In this document: positions 52,115 through 63,582 of the stretch, one piece after another
Layout: every line of letters starts with the position of its first letter
Position numbering within the stretch: position 1 is the stretch's first letter
Origin: Lepiota brunneoincarnata
Lineage: Eukaryota; Basidiomycota; Agaricomycetes; Agaricales; Agaricaceae
Direction of reading: 5' to 3'
Assembly (NCBI GenBank): GCA_023014365.1
Contig: JAEBUN010000007.1
Span: 1,612,001-1,676,000 of the forward strand
DNA: 64,000 bases
Program-made: the position numbers and the translations under genes
Notes under the pieces: model-generated
Told to the model about the DNA's origin: nothing
Databases searched by the model: none
The model's input: the letters and a program-made list of their open reading frames with translations, nothing else

Positions 52115-52823
52115 GAAGAAGAAGAAGAAGCGGGATAGGGCGAGGGATAGGGCGAGGGATACGAAATGGTCTTCTAGACTTGGCAGTGGGCTCTTTGGTT
52201 TTGGTGGTGGTGCTACAGGTGGTGCTACTACCCGGGGACGGTTGGAAGTTGAGTCGGATGGGACAAGTGAAAGTGACGGTGATGAGAGTGAGAGTGATTG
52301 TGAGAGTTCGAGCGAGAGCGAGGACGAGCGGGAGGTGAGGCCTGTTATACCTGGGACGCCGTATCAGCACCAGCACCAGCACCAGCACCAGCACCAGCAC
52401 CAACAACCGCAAGGGATATATGCGTCCCCGCCCCCTGCACTGGTCTTGTGTGGACAAGCTGCGGCTCCGACTTGGCTTTCGCCATCATCATTATCGCACT
52501 CGCAACAACCACAACCACCCCAGTCGCACTCGGGGGGACATAGACATGGACGTGGTACTACCGGATTTACGACTACTGCTCCGACGCCTGCTTCTGCGGG
52601 TATCACTGCTGCTGCTGCTACGGGTATGACGGCCGTAGGTGTTGTGACGAGCCCGCCGCCGCTGCCGCCACCACCAACGACGATGACCAACCCCGTGGGC
52701 GTGGTACCGCAACAATTTAGACATATGGTTCATCCGCTACAGGTCCCACAGAGGACTAGTGGGATGCAGGAGGTTTCTGCTACTTCTATTCAACCGCATA
52801 TGAATTCTCTGGGGTTATATTAA
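52115..52823 (+). other. Open frame continuing the preceding protein one frame on
   Basis: About 240 more codons follow in the next frame: a Lys/Arg run (RKKKKKRDRARD), an acidic Ser stretch (ESDGTSESDGDESESD), a HQ repeat encoded by CAGCAC units at 52,367-52,400, and a Pro/Thr/Ala-rich end at HMNSLGLY. This composition fits the low-complexity tail of the gene before it, so a single extra base near 52,080 may separate them. Or it is chance. Confidence 0.45.
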
Positions 52824-52850
52824 TCATTTTGCACTGTTTTTTTATGAATA

Positions 52851-52867
52851 CCCCCCCCCCCCCCCCC
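52851..52867. repeat. Run of 17 C
   Basis: Homopolymer just after the gene at 50,181. The true length is uncertain in most sequencing methods. Confidence 0.95.
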
Positions 52868-53029
52868 ATGCTTTGGACTCGTGTATCTGTAATGTATGTA
52901 CTTTTAGGTTCGCTTTGTGCTCTCGTTTTGTTGGAACTGGTTCTCAGTCAAGTTTTGGCATAGTTGATTCATGTTAATTTCGGATTTGGATAGGCACTTG
53001 CATTATATTTATTTTATTGTAGCCGTATG

Positions 53030-54120
53030 ATATACACTATGCATTTTGTGATCACAGCGAACGGTGGCGTGATTCGCTACTTGAATATGCGACGGGACTA
53101 TACCTACTACCACCTTTTTTTTCTTTCGGCGCAGAGCCGCGGTAGATTTTGCAAGACTGGCTGGGAATGGGCTCTTCGGAGTCGCTATATGGACTTGGAC
53201 GGAAAGACCTACTAGTGGAACGTGCTGAACCTCTTCCAGTCAAATCTCGTGCAAACGATTCGTTCTTACGCTCGATGAGTTCAGGCATCTCCTACCGTAC
53301 CCTTCTAGAATACTCTCATTTCGAGCATAACTTTGAACCCACACCCTCCGGGTCGAATCTCTGTATATATACTTCACCGTTCAGGAAATGGGCTCAGGAT
53401 TATTGCTAGCCTTCCTCTCTCTTAATTATCCTGGTCGTGCTCTAAGATGTGGTAGAGAGCAGCGCCTCAGTTCTTGGATATGACCAAAGTCGGAGAATCC
53501 ACCACCTCTCTCAACTTGGAGGAACTCAGTATCTCGACCGTCTCTTCAGCGCTTTTCATAGCGATTGCCGTAAATTGTCATAACTGCGCCCTGTAGTGTT
53601 CTGGTTCCCCATATTAACTCAGCCTTCCCGCAGTAATAAACTGTGACATTATCATGTCCTGGATGGCCGATGCCATCAAGACTGTATCGCCACGATTCTT
53701 CATTTAATCACCCAGATTGTTAGAGGCATTCCGCCCCGTCCCCGATCAGCCCAGGCCGTTCCATTCTCCGAAAGATATAATGATCATTTACGAAGGATGG
53801 AGCATGCCTACCCGTCTCATGTCCGTGCCCTTGGTCGGATGAACAAGATACATCTGAGGCGATCTATGTCATTTTATCACTTACAGCGCTGGTCTTGCCA
53901 CTGGCTGTGTATCACCCCCGAGTTTGGAAGAGCCGGATTTTGCATACGTTGATGACCGTCAAGATCTGGATGGCTGTTTACACTTCAACACTGGTTATAG
54001 GAAGGCAAATTGATCCTCTGCTGCGGTCTATCAATCCCCCTCCTCCCCTTCCTAGCAAAGGTGTATAGGAGAGCATCGGAGGTTTCATGCGCTTTCTCGA
54101 ACCTGATTGCGAAGGAACAA
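53030..54120 (+). pseudogene. F-box family relic H1
   Basis: Nucleotide-level similarity, in order, to the F-box gene at 58,645: CTGAACCTCTTCCAGT (53,224), a GACCAAAGTCGGAGAATCC stretch (53,480), AACTTGGAGGA, CATTATCATGTCCTGGATGG (53,650), CTGCGGTCTATCAA (54,022). No frame stays open. Strongly decayed. Confidence 0.7.
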
Positions 54121-54254
54121 ATAACCTGTGTTTCAGATCTCATGTATCATGTACTTACGGACTCTTCACAGAATTCTTACCGTTCACTGTTGCTATGCAT
54201 ATCGATGTATTTACCCCACCTCCCAGTTGAGATTGAAATTGCCTTCCATTCATA

Positions 54255-55590
54255 ATGGCGGTTCCCTGCCCGTGTGTCAAGATCCTGTGGAAGACACTGA
54301 CGCAAGGCACGCTTGATTCACCACCACCGCCATGTTGGTGGACGAAAACATCCTCACAAGCCTACATAACTTCCGTTTTCATTAACCACCTACCTCCGGA
54401 ACTACTCATGCGGAATACGTTGTTTCAATATGCAACGAAATTGCTACCTTTACTACTGCAGAGCCCTGAGGGGTTAACAACACCATGAGTTTGGAATGAA
54501 AAGACACTATGAACGCGTCGCAAGTATGCTATAGGTGGCGCACCATTCTCATTTCGAGTCCAGAGCTCTGGAGACGCTTCAGAGGCCTGGACCCCCGTAA
54601 TCAATATGGACCGAGCTACCAACAAAACACTCTGAGCCTCTTCCAGTCGATTACAATTGCATGGACCTATCACTCCTTGATTTTAGGCAACTCCCGCTAT
54701 ACTCACCTAGAATCCTCTCATTTCGGGCGTACTTCGATATGAATGACGCCGATTGGGACTCCTTCAAACAGTTCGCACCCAACCCCTCCGCCCGTACTGG
54801 ACTTTCTATGTGCTGCCTCGGTTTACAGGCGCAAACACCAAACTTATGCCTGACCCCTTCCCTGGGAACGCGACTCCAGCGTTGAAACGGCCTTATCTTC
54901 GTGGATGCTCCGCCCAAACTCATTCTCAGCTCCCCCACCTTGTCCCGTCATATCCCGACTGTCCGATGGACCCATGTTTGTCATCCCGGCGACGAGTTTG
55001 AGATTATCATGTCCTGCATTGCCAAATGCCATCCAGACCATATCTTCCAAATCTGCATTCAGGTATCGTGGCCTCGAAAGCTGGTCGACCAAAACAATAT
55101 TTTACGTGGGTGGAGATCCCTCGTGTCTGAATCTCGGTGCAGAGTCATGTCCCGAGGATACGTCCTGGTTTATTTGTATAAAACTGCTCCATCACGGAGA
55201 TTTTTATCCATTCGCTTCAGGTATTGATGGATTCCTACCCTGTCCTTGAACAATCTAGGCTGTTCCGCCCTCCTTGAGAAAATGAATTCACTTGGAGTAG
55301 GTTGTGTCGCCTTACCACTGATACGGGGCACCCGGACGATTGCTACACTCGGTTCATCTGTTTCTGTCGATATAGGAAGGAGATTGGTCGTCCGTTGCGG
55401 TCTATCAAGATTCCCCCTCTCCCTAGCAAAAATGTCAAGGCCACTATCATGTGCCTTCTAGAACCCTGGTTCATCCTGCCTGCGAAGGGAACAGAACGCA
55501 CCACAACTCAAGCCCCCGTCCCTATGCGGACCGGAGCGGGCGTCTGTCCCAGGGGTTTCCACCTTATACTCTTGCATTTTAGCTCATAGT
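54255..55590 (+). pseudogene. F-box family relic H2
   Basis: Second relic of the same gene: HLPPELL, CYRWRTILISSPELWRRF (near 54,530), SLFQSI, FRAYFDMNDADWDSFKQFAP, LPDPFPGNATP-like (54,860), YRKEIGRPLRSIKIPPLPSK (55,375-55,430), LEPWF. Frames change many times, so no protein. Confidence 0.75.
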
Positions 55591-55662
55591 TTCATTGTAG
55601 CATGTGATATAATAATAATTCTAGGTGATCAAGGGACAACAGCACAGCACTGATTTGATGTA

Positions 55663-57605
55663 ATGTCGACTTTGACTCGTTCCAACATGTCTGCTCAGCT
55701 AGCCCAGCTGGCCACTGTCAAAGAGCGGTGAGGAAACCCCTGGTACTGCGCGAGCCCTTACTGATAGAGAGCCTAGAAATGTCATCGCAGGGCAGATATC
55801 CCGCAGTGAAGTGAGTCTCGACTCCTTGCATCATTCCTTTCCCCGCGTGCACTAGTTGATTCTAAACAGCTAGAAACAATCGAGTCATCTCTCACCTCAT
55901 CGCTCTCCCAAACTAAAACTCTCCAAAATCTTAAATCATCCCCCCTCAACCGCCTTCCTCCCGAACTACTCGCACACATTCTTTCCTTCCTCCGTCCGGA
56001 CGACCCACCCCTCGACGAACCGCTCCAATTATTCAGGGTTACCTGGGACTACCAATATTTCCTCACCGCCGTCCATCAGGTCTGTCGGTACTGGCACCAA
56101 ACAGCACATGACACGCCTGCGTTATGGGACCGCGTCTATCTGAATCTTGATAATAATCGGATGGATGTTTTAGGCTCGCGCAGCAGGGGCTGCCTGGAAA
56201 CGTTTGAGCGCTCACGCAAAGCACCGCTCAAAGTGTATTATAGTGGGGTGTTACCACTTTACCTCTGGCATGCGGTGTCTGGTGAGGCATTCCAGGCGTA
56301 TAATGGGCTCCAATATGCGCTGGGTGAGGGATGTGCTTGGAGGTTAAGGGAGCTGCATATTTCGAGTCGGTGGGTGCGGAGGGAAGCTGCCTTTTGGGGC
56401 CTTATTAACGCCTCACCGACGCCGTTGTTGGAGGTGTTGAGGATTGAACTGTGGCATGCCGAGTCAGGTTGGGGCCCGTGGTCTATCAATGACGATGGTG
56501 GAGGCGACAACGGCGATGCCTTGGGTGTGCTTCCCCGTGTGTTTTGTGATGAGATGCCCAAACTTCGGTGTCTGATTTTGCGGGGTATTGTTGCGTGGTC
56601 GGAGAATAGATTTCGGAATCTGACTAGGCTTTATCTGAGTCAGACTCGAAACATGAACATTGGGGCACAATTTTCGGTCAAGGTGCTTCTGAGTGCCCTT
56701 GCGGATTCAGGGGTCGACACTGCAGGAATTGGTGCTCTGGGCGACGGGGCCTGTGAGGGATGGTCGGAGACGGATGACAGGAAGTGCTGCGTGGGATGAA
56801 GAGTTGCCAGTGGTCCATTTGCCGATGCTGCGCAAGATCAGCGTTGCAACGTCACCCTCCTCTACACACTTGCAGAGCCTACTCGCTCACCTCGTGATTC
56901 CCACCACAGCTGTGCGGTATTTTGGCGAGCCAGAAACGGGGATTTTGCTCCCCATTAGCAGTTATTTGGACACGGGCGATCTTCCGATTATCAAGAAACT
57001 CGTGTTGGCGTCGCACTGTTCCACCTTGGGATGGCGACGCTTATCATGTTGGGTACAGACCCGGCTCTTTTATGCTGTATTACAACCATAGGATGATGCA
57101 ACCAGACTTTGGGAGGAATTTCACCGAAGATCCGAGGATATTTGCGGGTGTGGAGGTTCTAGTGTATGCCCCAGGCAAGAACTGGAGCATGCATTTTGAT
57201 GAGGTGGTTTTATCCTTGCTCCCTTCCCTCCACACTATCATTGTTTCTGGAGCAATTTGGTCACGGTTCTGGTGTTTTTCCAAGTTGTTTTTGCGGCTTG
57301 ATCGGGTTGTGAAGAACGAGCGGCGGATGATGCGATTCGTCCCAAGACTCGAGGAGATGCATGTGTATCCGGTATTGGTGAAGAAGCGTGGCAAGAAGAT
57401 TGAGACGCACGAGCAGACGGATGTATTGGTCAAGTTGGGAAGGGCGCGAAAGCAGCGTGGGTTTCCTTTGAGGAGGCTGATGTTGGATCAGTTTGGAGAA
57501 GAGAGTATGGAGCGGCTAGTTGGTGAAGATTTGTTTGGGGAGGTGGTTGATGCAGAGGAGATTGGGGTTGGGTTCGAGGAGATTTGGCCGACGTGTCGTG
57601 CTTGA
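55663..57605 (+). CDS. F-box protein, two frameshifts as read
   Basis: ATG 55,663 (MSTLTRSNMSAQLAQLA); a short exon with QISRSE, then LETIESSLTSS and the F-box PLNRLPPELLAHILSFLRPD with VHQVCRYWHQTAHDTPALW (from about 55,945). Leucine-rich body to the end TCRA, stop at 57,603-57,605. Two single extra bases, one G in a GGGG run near 56,712 and one T near 57,031, break the frame; discounting them the body (SALADSG then STLQELVL; HCST then WDGDAYHVGY) reads on smoothly. The 5' exon joins are not certain. It belongs to the wide mushroom F-box/LRR group, which recruits SCF substrates, but is not a close relative of H1, H2 or the 58,645 gene. Confidence 0.7.
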
Positions 57606-58644
57606 GCGAGGTTGTACTGGGGATGCGAAGAGTTTCCTGTGTAAAATGGAGCTCCTCGAAAGGTTGGCGAGTAAATAATGCCAGCTGGAATGCAAAAGGA
57701 TTCGAGGGGGAGATATAGGGGTGGTGTATTCTTCAGAAAACCAGAACCGTGCTGTCAACGGACGAATTTACATTGAAGGAACGAGAAGACTAGTTATCTT
57801 GCTTACAAGGTCCCTAGGAATGTCATATCTCGGGGTCCTTGGACGTCGGAAAGTTACGATTCATAGTATTTTGTTCGGAGTTGCCTCAAGTCAATTGTGA
57901 TTCTGGGTAATACCGTTTCATACATACTTGTCCCGTGCATCATGTCTAGTCTGATGACAATTCATACTAAGCTTACTCCTAAGCCTAAATGTTCAGCAGT
58001 TGTCGCAAACCATCCCTTTGTACGGTCCGTGATGGCATATGCCGGGATTATTGGAAATTACTGTTTTTGGACAGTATATTGAATTGTAGCTCCTCTGGTG
58101 GCACGAAGCATGATTCAATATGTTGTGCTGATTGATTTGACAGCTACTACGCCTGAAGTCTTGGAAATACCAGTGTCTTGGATGTGAAATGGGTCTATGG
58201 CTCAGTCCGAATTAACTTCGCAAGCAAGGTTGCTGCCGGTATCCTATCTAGTATTGTTAGACATGTTATTTAAACACGCACCAGACGTTTCTGCCGTGTA
58301 ACCCGCAGGATAACAACACAATGTACTAGAATTAAGCGAAACATGAATGTTCCACAAGTACGCCACAGGTGGTGTCCACCCTAGAACGTTCCACCGAACC
58401 GGACGCCGCAAACTATGAGCCACCCGGACTGTGGACCGACTCATACCGCGACCCAGCCTTTCGCTCTGCAGGTTCAGGTGACACTTATTCTTTTCTCCTA
58501 GAATCCCCTCATTTTGCGATTCGATAATACTCCCCTAGAGCACGTTTAATACACTTCTACATATCCTCTATTTAAATTGTGACATCCACGTGACCTATGG
58601 ATATGAGTTGATCCCGGAGTCATTGATCACTATCAACCACCTCC
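57606..58644. other. Spacer with a small F-box gene scrap
   Basis: About 58,270-58,500 resembles 54,455-54,560 and 58,800-58,870 (CACAAGTACGCCACAGGTGG, parallel to the CQVCHRWR coding part), so a further relic of the family. Otherwise nothing recognised. Confidence 0.5.
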
Positions 58645-60305
58645 ATGTTGGTAAACGATAACATCCTCAAAAACCTACGCGACATGAACGATTTCGCTTT
58701 CATCAATCGGTTACCTCCAGAAGTACTCGTGCAGATATGTTATATCAATGCCTACTGTAATCGTCGCCCTTTCTCATGCACAGCCTGGGAAGATGGTGCT
58801 GAAAGGAAGCTGGATTTAAACAGCACAATAAGTGCTTCGCAAGTGTGCCACCGATGGCGTATTATCCTCCTCTCGAGCCCCGAGCTCTGGAGACACTTCA
58901 TCGACTTGGATCACCGCCATCGATCATGGACCGGACTACTAATGAAACGCTCTCAACCTCTTCCCGTTGATTTCATACAGCAACAAGGCCTTTTGCTCTA
59001 TGAGTTCAGACGGCACCTATTTTACTCCCCCATAACCCGCTCATTGCGGGCGCGATTTGATATTAGTCTCGCTGAGTGGAACATCTTCAAATTATCCGCA
59101 CCCGATTTTTCCTTCCCTGTACTGGAATTTTTATGTGCTTCCTCGCTTCGCAGACAGCAACACCTACTTCTACCTGATCCATTCCCCGGAATTGCAACAC
59201 CTGTGCTAAACCGCTTACACCTTCATAAATGCTTTGTCCGGAATCATTCCCAGCTCCTCGCGTTATCAGGAAGTTTGACCTTTCTCCATGTCGAATTCCT
59301 ATGGCCTGAGGCTCGTCCTCGCGTCCACGAATGGCTCAATATTATCACTGGCCTTCCTCTTTTGACCGTTGTTGTGCTGTACGATGCGATAGAGAGCAAT
59401 CCCGCAGGTTTTGAGCATGACCAAAGCCAGAGAATCCGCCGAAACTTGGAGGAGCTTAGAATCACGACCACCTTGGAAGTGTACTCACAGCTACTCCCAC
59501 AGATTATCATAACCCCATCCTGTCGTGTTCTGGCTCTCAACCTCGGTTACGTCCGACCTGCTCCTGGCAGGGAATTTGACATTATCGTTTCCTGGATGAC
59601 CGATACCGTTCAGACATTATCCTCCGCATATGCTTGCAACCAATATGCCCTCGAATTCTCGACTTAATAAAATCAAAGCTTTCGTAGTCGATGATCCTTC
59701 CCTAAATTTCGTTCCCTGTGCAGACCCAAGCTCAGACGACACGCGTGGATATATTTGCGTGGAACTCATCCACAATCGCCGCGTAGCCAGCTTATTTTCC
59801 GATCTCTTCAACGCATTCCGGCCCGTATTCGATCGAGTCAAGCTATTCAATCCTCCCAAGGATCCGTCACTATTCAACGACAACCATCTAGACCAGCTGT
59901 TACATCAGCTCTCTAGTGTCCAGATCCTTGGTCAGATGAAATTATCCTTCTGGCATGCGATGTGCCGTTTTACTATTGACTCGACTGATCCTGGTGTCGC
60001 ACCCGGGATTGGGATTGTATTCCCCAGCTTGAGAGAATTGAATTTTATAGACGCTGGTCATGAGGATCCCGACGTACCGCTACACCGAGCTTGTCCGTTT
60101 CTGCAAGTACAGGAAGGGCGTCAGCCATCCGCTGTGGTCTATCAAGAATCCTCCTACCCCTACTGAGGGTGTCAAGGAAGCCGTTGGCGATTTCGCGCGC
60201 TTCCTTGAACCCCAGACGGCCTCACCCATAATGAGAATGGAACACGTTCCAAATCAATGCCCCTGTTCCTCGTGCCAAGGGGAACACCTGCCATATATTG
60301 GGTGA
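58645..60305 (+). CDS. F-box protein, best-preserved copy, frame disturbed
   Basis: ATG 58,645 (MLVNDNILKNLRDM). F-box: FINRLPPEVLVQICYIN, then ISASQVCHRWRIILLSSPEL. Leucine-rich body: SLRARFDISLAEWNIF, LPDPFPGIATPVLNRLHLH, LTFLHVEFLWPEA, LEELRITTTLEVYSQLLPQI. The first frame ends at 59,667; the protein goes on one frame away from about 59,630 (NSRLNKIKAFVVDDP, FPSLRELNFIDAG) and again from about 60,068 (YRYTELVRFCKYRKG, WSIKNPP), to a stop at 60,303-60,305. So two single-base shifts. H1 and H2 are older relics of the same gene; target unknown. Confidence 0.7.
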
Positions 60306-61466
60306 GATGACATGGGGAGTGCAGGGTCGCATGGTTTCCTAACGTTGCGCAGCCACCCAAAGGGGAAGGATATAGGGAACTAGCTCTACCCTTAGCTGTC
60401 TTATCTCTCCTGATCGTCCCTTGCACTCTTTTAAACATACACCCACTTTAACATACCCCACAACAGTTCTGTTCCGTATTCAGACTTCCAGAAAACACTA
60501 CGGAAATATTGATAATTTACAAACAAGAGATGCATGTAACAAACTGCTTCCAAGCATAGATTCCAAGGTCGAAGGATTTGGTATGATGATGCTCATCCGC
60601 TCCCGCCACCGGCATTTCAGGCGGGGCGGAAGAACCCTCATGTAAATTCTTCCCAAAAGGAAACGCGCACCAAGGGCCCGAGCGCGACGGGTCCAAACCT
60701 CAAGGTCTCCTTGCCAACCTTCTTCTTACAATTACGCCTCCCCCGAGGAACCTTGTGATCCGGGGCCAATGTCTCGCGGAAGCCCATACGGAACCCCCCC
60801 ATTCTTAGCCTACCGTTCTTCCTCCCTTCCCCCTTCCCTCTTCCCCCTTTCTTCCCCTGGCAGGTGATTCGTAGTATTGACCGTTGTTTCACCCGAAAGG
60901 GGGAACGCGGCGTTTTGCAATCATTTTCAAATCGGCGCGGCTGCGCTGACGACAGCTTTCTATTTTTTTGACAGTTTGTTTGAGTGGCTCTGCCGCGTTG
61001 CACGATGTCTATGAGCATTTAAAAACCGGTCAGTTGACCGGAATTAGGATAAATCGAGCATGTTCCTCCTGGGGGATAGCGGTACACGATATATATTTAC
61101 TTTGGAAGCGACAGCTATCGCAGGAAAGTAAGGTGGACCAAGAGAAGGGGACACAGTCAGTACATATAATACGGGAAGAGTATACAGTATAATAATTAAG
61201 CAAAGGCGAAATTGAAAAACAGAGAACAAAGGAGAAATTAAACAATTTGATAAAGATCACGCTCTCAAACAAATCAGGCACCATAGTGACCAAGATAGGG
61301 GGGATCATCTAGATCATATCACCTTCCTTCAGGTGTTGTCGCAATATCGACTCTCTGACTGCGGTTACAGGTCATAACCAATGCTTGAGAGGGCTTTAGG
61401 AAACGGACGTACCACCGATAAGAAGAACAGTCATTGATTTAATATCCTATAACAGCGGAAGGGCGA
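60306..61466. other. Intergenic of about 1.2 kb
   Basis: Between two convergent genes. No recognised gene. Contains a purine/pyrimidine-biased stretch near 60,800-60,870. Confidence 0.5.
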
Positions 61467-63582
61467 TTAGAGATAGATGCCCTCGGTGAGGTGGGGTTGG
61501 AACGCACAATAGCTGAAGTCTCGTAGCACATAAACGGGCGTGCAGCTGGAGATAACCGTTTCTGTAATTAAGTTGTAAGGAATTCGGGTCGATTGTGAGG
61601 GTTGACGTAAACTTACATGATAAGACTTGAACTTGTCTTTGAAGTCTACAACCAGACGCCGATATTTCACAACCTCTGGATAGAAAAATGAACGAGAACT
61701 CACATTTGGTGACGTTGGGAACATCATTTGGGGTTTCACCATAACTAGGGACATAACGTTTCACTTGGATGCCAGAGGCAAGTGTCGCTGTTAGAACGTC
61801 TTTCTATGAGGGCAGAAAGGAATTACAGTTGGTTAGTAATTATGAGAAGAAAATGAGAAGCTCACTTTGTTGAAGAAGAGGATAAGATTTGCCCCCGCCA
61901 GCAAGCGATTTGCACAGATCTCCCTCCACAACGTCAGACTGTCTTCCTGTTGGTATTGATAGACACGTCATACATCATTTAGGTTTGGAAGTGAAATAGG
62001 CATACCAGTCGGTTGACGCGCGGATCTTCTTCCAAAGTCAAGTTGAAGGCAAGAGGGGCAAGAAAGAGAATGGCTTGGACTAGTAGCGTATCAGATAGGT
62101 TACTCTGGAAAGAGTAGTACTCGGCTCACCATCGTCAAAATAAGGTACCCAAGATGCTCTCTGGTGATGCGGTTCATGTGTGTCCGAGTGACAAAGGCTA
62201 AGCAGCAGCTTACCTGACTCCTACTTCCACCAACATCGATGATAAACACATCAGCGCCAACATCTCCACCCCGTTCCACAGTGAAGTGGTGTTCTTCAAC
62301 ACCGATGGTCCTCAGCCGGGCACGGATAATGTCAGCTATCCAACATACGTCAGGTACCTGGTTGTGACCTCAAAAGGGGTGTCTTACAGTCAGTGGGCAC
62401 GTAATTGGCTGAGGAGATCCTGCCAGCATCGTTCATAAAGCTGGAGTTTTGACTCGTGAGGAGATATTCTTCCCATTTGGCGACTACACTCACAATCCGG
62501 CGGTTTCTTCCAGTTTGATTCCACGATTTCGCAAGACATCCCTGACCTCCTGATTCTCCCAAAGCCAAAGAATGTCGTCCCGTTGGGCGTTCAGCGCAGA
62601 GCTGGGGTCACTATCGCCATTAAGCATAGAATGCGACCGTCTTCTTCCTCCCAATCCTGCTGCACCCCCCATACCACTGCCGTTGAGGCCGGTACCGTCA
62701 TTCCGGGCTGCGGAAACTGGAGAAGTCTGTCCACTTCGTTGAGCCTGTAACAGTGCTTTCCAACCGCTTCCAGCGCGCACGCAGACGTCTTTCGTGGGAT
62801 CTTTTGTCTCTGGTGCAAGCATTCGCATGAAGCTGGCTTCGATGATGAAAAGTGGAGAAAGGCTGAGCCGGACTCTCAGGAAATGGCGCTTCGCTGGGCT
62901 CGCTTCCAGTGTCGTGGGTGGGGCAAATTCCCATTCGGATTTGAGGGCATCGATGACAGTGCGGATGTTGCTTTAATGTAGTGTACTCAGGAAGGGAGTT
63001 GATACTATTGACGAGGGGGGGAGGGACTCACTTGATAAGATTGAGCTGTATGATTAACTTCCATGTCAGCCTTTCAGTGTCGAAATGGTGGGGCGCAAAA
63101 GCAAGTTGGAAATCTGCAGCAGGACGAGTTTATCACAAGGTCAATCAGAGACATGGAACGGCCTACTTTTCAGGACAGAGCTCTGACGATTGTTCTTATA
63201 AGCATTCATCCCTGATGACACCCTAGGGATGTACATACCTTCCCACTCTCTGATTGACCTATAGAGCGATGGTCAGCCACCGGTAGTCATCGTAGTCAGC
63301 CTTGGACACGCACCCAGGAGTAAGACCTTTGCCGCTTTCCTCCTCCGCTCCTAACATTTTCTTGGTCTCCAGCAGGCTCTCATCAATCTCCTTGCTCCTT
63401 CTCACGGCGTCCTGCAGCAACCTGACTCTCAAGGCTGCTTCCTCTTCTGTCTCGCCCGGCATCGGAGCGCTTGTCCATCGGGCATAAAACGGGTTCATAG
63501 TGGGGGATGGTGGTGGGGATGTCGACATGGATGATGGCAGGGACAAACGTCTGGAGTGGGGCGCATGATGCTGGGCAGCCAT
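61467..63582 (-). CDS. Heterotrimeric G-protein alpha subunit, expanded mushroom type
   Basis: Membrane-linked GTPase acting after G-protein-coupled receptors. ATG at 63,580-63,582. The P-loop is spread over three exons: VLLLG (end of exon 1, 63,314), GQSESGK (63,239-63,258) and SSVLK (63,167-63,182). Then FQLAFAPHHFDTERLTW; an inserted Gly/Ser/Arg-rich loop (about 62,590-62,720) in the helical domain; FMNDAGRISSANYVPTD; DIIRARLRTIGVEEHHF with the catalytic Arg; DVGGSRSQ and RASWVPYFDD (switch II); AILFLAPLAF, EEDPRVNRLEDS, LILFFNK with KD (base recognition); end HLTEGIYL. No N-terminal MG myristoyl signal. One extra base near 63,352 shifts exon 1 (ETKKML then ERRRKAAK). Many introns. The C-terminal exon is less certain. 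Confidence 0.88.

Noticed and set aside
60638..61018. 126-residue - strand ORF rich in Arg/Lys
   Set aside because: Lies in biased low-complexity sequence; no domain, no splice pattern.
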